A stretch of 59,707 nt of DNA from Brevibacterium sp. UCMA 11754 (GTDB taxonomy: Bacteria > Actinomycetota > Actinomycetes > Actinomycetales > Brevibacteriaceae), in the NCBI RefSeq assembly GCF_021532275.1, contig NZ_JACBOT010000019.1, forward strand, positions 1 to 59,707, given 5' to 3'. The notes beneath the pieces are model-generated. The model ran no database searches, was not told the DNA's origin, and saw only the letters and a list, made by a program, of their open reading frames with translations. Made by a program: the position numbers and the translations under genes. The first letter of the stretch is position 1; each line of letters opens with the position of its first letter. Positions 53,455 to 59,707 of the stretch are shown one piece after another.

Positions 53455-54498
53455 TTACTTGGGAAGGTATTCGGCGCGGATGCCGTCGACGAACGGTGCG
53501 TAGCCGATCGCGGCGGTGTAGGCCGAGCGCATGGTGCCGGCATCGGCGATGCCCTGACCGGCGATGTCGAAGGCCGTGCCGTGATCGACCGAGGTGCGCA
53601 GGATCGGCAGGCCCACGGTCACGGAGATCGTGCCGTCGAAGTCGAAGGTCTTCGAGGCGATGTGGCCCTGGTCGTGATATTGGGAGAGGATTCCGTCGAA
53701 GCGGCCGGACAAGCCCTGGTGGAAGACCGAGTCCGCTGGAATCGGACCGGTCACCTCGAGACCGGAATCGACGACGCGCTCAACGGCGGGTCGCAGGATT
53801 TCGATCTCCTCGTCACCGAAGGCACCATTCTCACCACCGTGCGGGTTGAGCGCGGCGACGGCCAACCTCGGCGAGGCCACACCGTAGAGCTGCAGGGCGC
53901 GGTGGGCGCGTTCGATGGAATCGACTTGGGTGTCGATCGTCAGTGCGTCGATGGCCTTGCGCAGCGACATATGGCGGGTGGCGAAGAAGATCTGGAGCTT
54001 GTGCTCGGGGGCCTTCGTATTCTCGACGACGAACATCGTGTCCTGCTTGGTCACGCCGGTGAGTTCGCCGAGCATCTCCGTGTGGCCCAGGTGTTTCGAC
54101 CCGGACTTCCACACGGCTTCCTTGTTGATGGGGCCGGTGACGATGCCGGCGATCTCACGATTCATCGCGGCCTTTGTGGCGACCTCGATCGCGGTCACTG
54201 CGGCCTGTCCTGCGCGAGCATCGACGACGCCCCATTCCGGCAGATCATCGCCGAGCACGCCGATGTCGAAGACGTCGATGACGCCCTGCCCGGCGGCGGG
54301 TGTCGACCAGTCGGTGATGGTTCTCAGCTCCACGTCGAGTCCCAGGACGTCGACGGCGCGTTTCATCACGGCCAGGTCGGCTACTGCGACACCGTGCTGG
54401 TCCTCGCGGCCGGAGAATTCGGCGAGCACGGTCGCGGTGATCTCGGGGCCGATGCCCACCGGGTCGCCCACGGTCATGGCGAGTACGGGTGCGGTCAT
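53455..54498 (-). CDS. PdxA-like 4-phospho-sugar-acid dehydrogenase (PdxA2 type)
   Basis: A 347-aa protein starting at ATG 54498 behind AAGGAG. It has MTVGDPVGIGPEIT at the N-terminus, LGHTEMLGELTGV with a metal-binding His, NPHGGENGAFGDEE, SQYHDQGHIASKTFDF and VDHGTAFDIAGQG. Although related to vitamin B6 PdxA, a place beside a DUF1537 kinase marks the PdxA2 branch, which oxidises and decarboxylates 4-phospho-D-threonate/erythronate-type acids to dihydroxyacetone phosphate. Role in B6 synthesis is less likely. Confidence 0.88.
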   Translation of the reverse strand: MTAPVLAMTVGDPVGIGPEITATVLAEFSGREDQHGVAVADLAVMKRAVDVLGLDVELRTITDWSTPAAGQGVIDVFDIGVLGDDLPEWGVVDARAGQAAVTAIEVATKAAMNREIAGIVTGPINKEAVWKSGSKHLGHTEMLGELTGVTKQDTMFVVENTKAPEHKLQIFFATRHMSLRKAIDALTIDTQVDSIERAHRALQLYGVASPRLAVAALNPHGGENGAFGDEEIEILRPAVERVVDSGLEVTGPIPADSVFHQGLSGRFDGILSQYHDQGHIASKTFDFDGTISVTVGLPILRTSVDHGTAFDIAGQGIADAGTMRSAYTAAIGYAPFVDGIRAEYLPK

Positions 54499-54532
54499 GT
54501 CAGTCTCCTTGTGTGGTTTCATCTGTGAAATG

Positions 54533-55915
54533 TCATCCTTGTCCGACGCGAGAGGTCGCCATGAGGTAGTCGAGGCACTTGACAGCCGTACCCGAGTCCC
54601 CGATGAGTCCGCCTTTCGTCACGATCGGCAGACCGTCTGCGCTTCCTCCGACGAGGCGACCGCCCACGGCCAGTGGGACGATCTCCTTCTCGATCTCCAT
54701 CCCGACTGCGCCCACGGCTCTCATCACCATGGCCGTGACATCGCCTCCCGTCGTATAGAGACCCGTGATCACGGGGGAGCTCATGACGGCGGCCGCAATC
54801 ATGGCCAGTCGCTTCGTCGTCATCTCCGATTGCTCATTGCTGAGATCGAGCAGATCACCGGACTCGAGTACAGTGGCGATGATGATCGCCCGCGCCGAGG
54901 TGACCTCCTCGACCCGTTCGAGTGTGGCGTCGACATCGGGGAGGTTCTCCTCATCGAGGATCGTGCGGATCAAGGCGATCGTCGGATCCTCGGCGAGCTT
55001 GGCCAGCTGGGCTCGTGTCACCTCAGTGGCTGATCCCGAGATTCCGAGGATGGCGCCGCCGGGACGAGTCGGCAGCAGGGACAGCGCGAGGGCGAGGCTG
55101 CCGGGACCGGGGTCGATGGTCACCCAGTCGAGGATCTCGCCGTTGTGCAGACCGGCCCGTGCTCGGGCGCCGAAGCTGTCCGCCCCGGTGGAGTCCTCTG
55201 CGATTTCCCTCGTGACCGAAGCGACGACAGATCCGACAAGTCTGACGTGGTCCTCAGTCAGAGCATCGGCGATGATGATGTCAGCCCCATTGGAGATGGC
55301 GTCGAGGACCTCGGACCGAATCGCCCAGTGCCCGGACAACACCGTCGAGATCTCGATGAGGTGAGCGTCGAGATCGGTGCCGATTCGCAGGATCGCGTCG
55401 ACATCGGACGTGTGCATAGGGGAGCGGACATCGTGTCTGAGCTCAGTGTGCTCGAGCAGTTGGCCCTCAAGGAGCTGTTGGCCCTGGACGGTGGTTCGAC
55501 CCGCTGTGGGAAACGCAGGAACGCAGAGACCCATCACCCGCTTCTTCCGTCCTCCCCGTTCACCGGCCGATTCGGCTGCCCTTCTACGAGCGTTGAGTGC
55601 CGCCTCGGCAGAAGGGCCGACATTGCCGCGCAGCGTTGTGTCGATGCGGCAGGCAACGAGGTCGATGTCGCTGGTGATGCCGATCAGCGATTCGGTGAGC
55701 TCGGCGGCCTTCTCCGGCGGCAGATGCCGGGAGTCGGCGTTGAGCACGACTGCGTCGTAGTCGTCGAGGAGGTCATCGAGGTTGACCGTCTCGGACCGAC
55801 TCGTCCCGGTCACGGTGATGGTCCGAAGACCCGCCTCGGCGAAGAGAGCACCGCAGGCATTGCCGCCGGTGAGGTCGTCGGCGACGATGAGAATACGAGG
55901 GCTGCGTTGGCTCAT
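54533..55915 (-). CDS. Four-carbon acid sugar kinase (DUF1537)
   Basis: A 460-aa kinase. The N-terminal motif ILIVADDLTGGNACGALFAE carries the DDLTG signature of the family, and the C-terminal half contains the nucleotide-binding segment (LYTTGGDVTAMVMRAVGA). The start at ATG 55915 overlaps the permease stop by ATGA. It phosphorylates a four-carbon sugar acid (for example D-threonate) before PdxA-type oxidation. Many relatives have GAND in place of GGNA after the DDLT motif. Confidence 0.88.
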   Translation of the reverse strand: MSQRSPRILIVADDLTGGNACGALFAEAGLRTITVTGTSRSETVNLDDLLDDYDAVVLNADSRHLPPEKAAELTESLIGITSDIDLVACRIDTTLRGNVGPSAEAALNARRRAAESAGERGGRKKRVMGLCVPAFPTAGRTTVQGQQLLEGQLLEHTELRHDVRSPMHTSDVDAILRIGTDLDAHLIEISTVLSGHWAIRSEVLDAISNGADIIIADALTEDHVRLVGSVVASVTREIAEDSTGADSFGARARAGLHNGEILDWVTIDPGPGSLALALSLLPTRPGGAILGISGSATEVTRAQLAKLAEDPTIALIRTILDEENLPDVDATLERVEEVTSARAIIIATVLESGDLLDLSNEQSEMTTKRLAMIAAAVMSSPVITGLYTTGGDVTAMVMRAVGAVGMEIEKEIVPLAVGGRLVGGSADGLPIVTKGGLIGDSGTAVKCLDYLMATSRVGQG

Positions 55916-57423
55916 GCGATCAAGTCGAGCACGAACAGCAGCGGAATGGAACCGGCCCACACGGCGGTGGTGATGCCCGACCAGCCCTTGATGGCGTTGA
56001 TGCCGTCGAGGCCGGTGAAGCGGGTGACGACCCAGAAGTAGGAGTCGTTGAAGTAGGAGAAGACCATCGAGCCGGCGGTGCAGGCCATGACCGCGACCAG
56101 TGGGCTCAGACCCAGCGGGGCGATGAGTGGGGCGGTGACCGAGGCTGCGGTGATCATCGCGACCGTTCCCGAGCCCTGTGCGATGCGCACCAGGGAGGCG
56201 ATGAGGAAGGGCACGAGGAAAGCCGGCAGGCTGATCGAGGCGATCGCCTCGGCCAGGGCGTCACCGACGCCCGATTCGGTGAGCACCATGCCGAAGGCTC
56301 CACCGGCGCCGGTGATGAGCAGGATGAGACCCGCCGAGGCAGCGGCATCGGCCAGCCAGTTCTGCACCTTGTTGCGAGAGGTTACGCGGGGTAGCAGAGT
56401 GTAGACGGCGAGGACGAGGCCGATCATCAGCGCGATGACCGGGTTGCCGAGGAACGCCAGCGGGGCGACCCAGGACGAAGGCTCGTAGGCGTCGCCGGAG
56501 AGTTCATTCTGATTGCTCTTGTCGATGGCCGTCGACACGGTGTTGGCGACGATGAGCAGTAGGGGAACGATGAGCGGGAGGAATCCGAGGAAGGCTCCGG
56601 GCTTCTTCGTCGAACCGGTCTCGCTGTTGACGGTGTCCGCGGCATCACCGGAGCCCGCGGTGTCTACGTTGTCATCAGTCGCGGTGGCAACTCCGCCGTG
56701 ACCAGCATCCTCGCTGCCGCCTTCGCGGGTCTCGCCTGCGGCATGTCCTTCCGCCGAGGTGGTCGTGACCGAACCGTATACGGCGTGCTTGACCGTTGCG
56801 TTGAGCACGGGTTCGAGCTTCGGTCCGATCCAACGGGCGTAGATGACGACGACCGGGAGGAGGATGACGGTGAAGATGACGCCGGTGAGGATGACGGCAC
56901 CGATGTCGGCGCCGAGGATGCCTGTCGCGGCAAGCGGTCCTGGGGTCGGCGGGACCATGTGGTGGGTCAGCGTCATGCCGCAGCCCAGGGCGAGAGCGAG
57001 GGTGACGTAGCCGCCGCGCTTGACGCGGGCGATCGAGCGGGCCAACGGGTTCATGATGACGTAGCCGGAGTCGCAGAAGACCGGAATGGACACGAGTGAA
57101 CCCACGGTGCCCATGGCCCAAGGCTCGCGGCCCTTGCCGAAGGCGCTCAGGAAGGCACGGGCCAGTGAGTCCGCGGCACCGGAGACCTCGAGGATCTTGC
57201 CGATTCCGACGCCCAGGCCGATGACGATGCCGATGCTGGCCAGTGTGTTGCCGAAGCCGGTGGTGATGGCATCGACGAGCGAGAGCAGGTCCTGACCGGC
57301 GACGATGCCGGTGACGACCGCTGCCGTGAGGAGAGCGATGAAGGCGTCGAGGCGGGTCGCTAAGACGATGACGACGATCGTCGCGATCCCGGCGATGAGC
57401 GCCAAGATGAGTTGCAGATCCAT
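55912..57423 (-). CDS. GntP-family sugar-acid permease
   Basis: A 503-aa protein starting at ATG 57423 after a GGAGG site; the same frame is open further upstream, but without RBS. It has about 12-14 helices. GntP features are GCGMTLTHHMVPPTPGPLAA and the late GSGTVAMITAASVTAPL. A hydrophilic Thr/Gly/Asp-rich loop of ~60 residues (about 235-295) is longer than usual. It likely imports the four-carbon sugar acid used by the kinase and PdxA-like enzyme of the operon. Confidence 0.9.
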   Translation of the reverse strand: MDLQLILALIAGIATIVVIVLATRLDAFIALLTAAVVTGIVAGQDLLSLVDAITTGFGNTLASIGIVIGLGVGIGKILEVSGAADSLARAFLSAFGKGREPWAMGTVGSLVSIPVFCDSGYVIMNPLARSIARVKRGGYVTLALALGCGMTLTHHMVPPTPGPLAATGILGADIGAVILTGVIFTVILLPVVVIYARWIGPKLEPVLNATVKHAVYGSVTTTSAEGHAAGETREGGSEDAGHGGVATATDDNVDTAGSGDAADTVNSETGSTKKPGAFLGFLPLIVPLLLIVANTVSTAIDKSNQNELSGDAYEPSSWVAPLAFLGNPVIALMIGLVLAVYTLLPRVTSRNKVQNWLADAAASAGLILLITGAGGAFGMVLTESGVGDALAEAIASISLPAFLVPFLIASLVRIAQGSGTVAMITAASVTAPLIAPLGLSPLVAVMACTAGSMVFSYFNDSYFWVVTRFTGLDGINAIKGWSGITTAVWAGSIPLLFVLDLIA

Positions 57424-57627
57424 GAGATCCTCCGCAGTGAGGCCGACTCGGTCAGGGAGCCGGGAATGATCCGAGTCGACTCTCAGCGAAGCGGATGAGT
57501 CTGACACGAAGTTGAACAACATGAGCAAGTATTGCCGATACATGCGCAACTATGCAATGTGTGTGCGCCTTTGCTGCCGAAACGGTCTCGCCGTGCCGGT
57601 CTGCGACCCCTCGAATCGGCTGTGCCT

Positions 57628-57691
57628 CAACGGTCGGTGAATGGTGGTCGATTTTCGACTCCCAGCCGACCACCAGTTACCGACCGTTTGG
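57628..57691. repeat. Palindromic element, copy 1
   Basis: An imperfect ~24-bp inverted repeat: AACGGTCGGTGAATGGTGGTCG on one side and its near-complement ending ACCGACCGTTTGG on the other, around a ~16-base loop. It lies 11 bp beyond the stop of the DUF559 gene and could also serve as its terminator. A second copy is at 58967. Confidence 0.8.
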
Positions 57692-57701
57692 CTCTTCGGC
57701 G

Positions 57702-58646
57702 CTACATGCTGAGGTGCTGGGCGAGGAGCCTGCCGAAAGCGGACATGTCGGTGCGTTTCGAGACCCGCAGGATCGTCCACCCTTCTGCCTCAATGAGTTG
57801 TCGCCGTTCGATGTCACCGGCAAATTGTTCCGGTGAGGTGCGATGGTGATCGCCTTCGTACTCGATTGCCAACTTGATGCCGGGGTAGCCGAGATCCGGG
57901 TGGAGTGTGATGTTCTTGATGTGCGAGTGGACCTCCGGGTGGACGTGAGGCTCTGGGAAACCATTTCTGATGATCCACAGTCGCAGCCACGTCTCGCGTG
58001 GTGAGTCGACTGTGTTTCGAAGGAGTGAAATCGCCTGCTCGAGCAACTTCCGGCTCCGCACCTGCTTTCGGGACGCCAGCTCGGCCCGGAGGTGTTCGAT
58101 CGAAGTTTTCGGACCGCTGAAGCGCGTGGAAACCACAGCATCTCCCATCTGGACAAGTTCCAAAATGTCGAGGAACGGTGCGACTTCGATCAGCAGATGC
58201 GGAACAGCGAGAAGCGGAAGATCGAAGAAGTCGTTGTGGTTCAAGCGCTGATGGCGATGCAGGACGATCCCAGGTCGGTTGACTCTGATGCATGAGGCGT
58301 CTCCAGCAATGTGCAGTGCGTGGTCCCGAACGCGATTCGGAACGGGGAGACCGTAGAGGCGGGCAGCCGTCCACACGGTGCCGACAACGTCCGGGCGCAA
58401 CAGTCGAAATCCGCGCAGTCTGGTGGCCTCCCATAGCCAGGTGGCTCCTGCCCACAGAGGAGTGGGCATCGATGCCTCATCGTCTCTGTCGATCCAGACG
58501 TTGCGAAAGATCCGCACGTATCGGGAGTTCGTCTTGAGCGCGTGGGCAGTGATGCGCCTGGCCGCAAGGTCGTTCCTGGTGAATGGTCTCGGCGCGCTCT
58601 GGAAAATAGTGGGTTGAGAATGCCAATGCGTCATACCCGACCACAA
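57702..58646 (-). CDS. DUF559-domain protein (Vsr-like endonuclease fold)
   Basis: A 314-aa protein. The C-terminal ~110 residues match the DUF559 pattern KLAIEYEGDHHRTSPEQFAG, then DIERRQLIEAEGWTILRVSK, which has the Glu, His and Gln/Asp positions of the Vsr/restriction-like nuclease fold. The first ~190 residues resemble the winged-helix/AbiEi-like N-terminal part found in actinobacterial DUF559 proteins (TWLWEATRLRGFRLLRP). ATG 58646 or 58634 may be the start. It is alone and framed by two copies of a palindromic repeat. Function is not established. Confidence 0.82.
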   Translation of the reverse strand: MWSGMTHWHSQPTIFQSAPRPFTRNDLAARRITAHALKTNSRYVRIFRNVWIDRDDEASMPTPLWAGATWLWEATRLRGFRLLRPDVVGTVWTAARLYGLPVPNRVRDHALHIAGDASCIRVNRPGIVLHRHQRLNHNDFFDLPLLAVPHLLIEVAPFLDILELVQMGDAVVSTRFSGPKTSIEHLRAELASRKQVRSRKLLEQAISLLRNTVDSPRETWLRLWIIRNGFPEPHVHPEVHSHIKNITLHPDLGYPGIKLAIEYEGDHHRTSPEQFAGDIERRQLIEAEGWTILRVSKRTDMSAFGRLLAQHLSM

Positions 58647-58927
58647 TGAACTTGAGAGTCGGGCCCGTCCAGGCGCCAGTGGAGCCTTGTGGACAGTCTG
58701 CCGTCATGCACAGCTGAAATGCGTCGAAGTGCAGGTGGGAACCGAACGAGCGCTTGCATGGGTATGAGTGCTGGTCACCGCCGAATGCTGAGTGTGGTCG
58801 GCTCGCGCAGGACTCGACGTCCGTATTGACCGGAGGTGTTTGAGCCCAAAGCGATCGATGTTATCCACACCGAAGTGAGCGCAAGTGGCTGATTGTGCTG
58901 CATGCCAACGGTGATTCGGTGCTCGTT

Positions 58928-59030
58928 GTTCCCTCATCCGCCAACGGTCGTCGTTCCCTGATCCGCCAACGGTCGGTAACCGGCGGTCGATTTTCTGCAC
59001 CCAGTCGACCACCAAATACCGATCGTTTGG
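58928..59030. repeat. Palindromic element copy 2 with a duplicated 23-bp edge
   Basis: 58967-59030 resembles the 57628 element in arm and loop (AACGGTCGGTAACCGGCGG, then ACCACCAAATACCGATCG). Directly before it, a 23-bp stretch containing CATCCGCCAACGGTCG (58928-58950) recurs with one mismatch at 58953-58975, so the left edge has been duplicated. Confidence 0.78.
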
Positions 59031-59137
59031 TGTCGACTGCCTGCAGTCGCACATGCGGTTGGATACTCGATGGCCGCAGTGAGGCCTGTCCGTCGGCGGG
59101 GCTCTGGTGCGTGAACTCACCTCTGTAGCCTTGGGGT

Positions 59138-59156
59138 TATACCCCTAAGGGGTATA
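59138..59156. promoter_or_regulatory. CsoR-type copper operator
   Basis: TATACCCCTAAGGGGTATA is a 19-bp palindrome, with an odd central base, of the CsoR/RicR operator type. It is 11 bp upstream of the His-rich copper ATPase start and probably overlaps its promoter, so the gene should be derepressed by Cu(I). Confidence 0.75.
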
Positions 59157-59166
59157 GATTGAGGGT

Positions 59167-59707
59167 ATGGGAGCACATCACGAACATGAGAACCATTCCG
59201 GTCACTCGGGAGTCGGTGAGCACCTGAGCCGCGATGCCGATAGCGGTCACGCTGACCGCGAAGTGCGTCATATGCCCGCGGGGCGTGAAGAGGACGCCAG
59301 CCACGGCGACCACACTGGCCATGCGGGTCATGGCGACCACGAGGGCCACGGTGGCCATGCTGGTCACGGCGACCATGTCGCGCAATTCCGGCGGCTGTTC
59401 TGGATCATGCTCGTCATCGCGATCCCGGTCATCGCCTTCAGCCCCATGTTCGGCCACCTCGTGGGCTATGCGGTTTCGGAGACCGGCGGGCTCAGCGAGC
59501 TGAGGGATCGCAATCCGGGGATGATGCTCCTCATCGCACTGGCCATCACCGTCGCATTCCTCTCCTCCTGGGGTTCTTCACTTGGACTCCTCGATGCCGA
59601 GCTCGACTTCTGGTGGGAGCTGGCGCTGCTTGTCGTCATCATGCTGGCAGGGCACTGGCTGGAGATGCGCTCCCTGGCACAGACCACCTCGGCGCTGGAC
59701 AGTCTGG
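59167..59707 (+). CDS. Copper-translocating P-type ATPase (CopB type), 3' cut by window
   Basis: The first 180 residues are seen. The N-terminal ~75 are very rich in His and Gly (HHEHENHSGHSG; then HGDHTGHAGHGDHEGHGGHA), a metal-binding tail typical of CopB-type pumps in place of CxxC domains. Membrane segments follow: LFWIMLVIAIPVIAFSPMFG, MMLLIALAITVAFLSSWG and WELALLVVIMLAGHWLEMRS. The phosphorylation motif lies outside the window. A CsoR-like operator is directly upstream. Confidence 0.88.
   Translation, partial: MGAHHEHENHSGHSGVGEHLSRDADSGHADREVRHMPAGREEDASHGDHTGHAGHGDHEGHGGHAGHGDHVAQFRRLFWIMLVIAIPVIAFSPMFGHLVGYAVSETGGLSELRDRNPGMMLLIALAITVAFLSSWGSSLGLLDAELDFWWELALLVVIMLAGHWLEMRSLAQTTSALDSL

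Larger units (their letters stand above)
58647..59166. other. Intergenic region with repeats and the copper promoter
   Basis: This is 520 bp without a credible gene. It contains the DUF559 promoter side, a 25-bp-period direct repeat and palindromic copy 2 (58928-59030), and the CsoR-like palindrome (59138-59156). Short ORFs within it have poor codon content. Confidence 0.6.

Noticed and set aside
53455..54498. Vitamin B6 biosynthesis pdxA
   Set aside because: The operon with a DUF1537 kinase, GntP permease and DeoR points to the PdxA2 catabolic branch.
58928..59030. Possible CRISPR or IS end
   Set aside because: Only two direct copies plus one palindrome, no spacers, no transposase and no target duplication visible.
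1..59707. Prophage, integrative element or tRNA-linked island
   Set aside because: No integrase, transposase, structural phage gene or tRNA was recognised on either strand, and GC content is even apart from short promoter regions.

Overview
The window looks like chromosome from a high-GC Gram-positive actinobacterium, most likely Brevibacterium or a close relative in Micrococcales. This is an inference from high GC with GC-rich third codon positions, GTG starts, a DtxR-type iron box, and the mix of BCCT, MHS, TRAP-TAXI, NhaC and fatty-acid catabolic genes. No rRNA, tRNA, CRISPR array, insertion sequence or prophage was seen. Most of the content is uptake plus catabolism arranged as short operons with 4-bp ATGA overlaps.

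Left part (1-8.3 kb): an AbgT-type transporter with about six frameshifts, a Bax-inhibitor-1/YccA-like gene with two frameshifts, a small unknown protein, a membrane-anchored sulfite-oxidase-fold molybdoprotein, an SSS symporter sandwiched between a 76-aa one-TM protein and a 214-aa unknown protein, and a divergent VOC/AraC pair. Next (8.3-16.2 kb) is a seven-gene operon for a complete oligopeptide ABC importer, isoaspartyl dipeptidase (iadA) and an NhaC antiporter. Around 16.5-20.5 kb lie a malate:quinone oxidoreductase remnant with an in-frame 15-bp tandem repeat, a LysR regulator, and a divergent PrpF-like isomerase plus MatC-type carboxylate transporter. From 20.6-24.7 kb there is a siderophore importer under a DtxR-type iron box. 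From 24.9-28.7 kb there is an SbcD/SbcC-like nuclease/ATPase pair.

The centre (28.8-39.9 kb) is an acyl-CoA catabolic region: an operon of APH-like kinase, SDR, ACAD10/11-type acyl-CoA dehydrogenase (frameshifted) and acyl-CoA ligase, divergent from a quinone oxidoreductase, followed by a second acyl-CoA dehydrogenase, a thiolase, an internally deleted SDR, a TetR regulator and another ligase. The gene set matches the gamma-hydroxy-acid (levulinate/4-hydroxyacyl-CoA) route known from bacterial lva genes and from mammalian ACAD10/11, where kinase and dehydrogenase are fused. Two similar 14-bp sites in front of the two catabolic operons are candidate TetR operators. This is my best candidate for an under-described system here.

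The right part (39.9-59.7 kb) has a decayed NERD-helicase gene, a fused TRAP permease divergent from its TAXI binding protein with a LysR gene, an MHS-family symporter, a truncated amino-acid permease followed by a universal stress protein, a BCCT transporter with a changed aromatic box, an oxidoreductase, a four-carbon sugar-acid operon (GntP permease, DUF1537 kinase, PdxA-like dehydrogenase, DeoR), a DUF559 endonuclease-like gene with the same palindromic element on both sides, and the start of a His-rich copper P-type ATPase behind a CsoR-like palindrome.

Broken genes are unusually common (abgT, yccA, mqo, acad, SDR, NERD-helicase, APC permease). Some single-base frameshifts in GC runs could be sequencing errors; the internal deletions and truncations cannot be explained that way.
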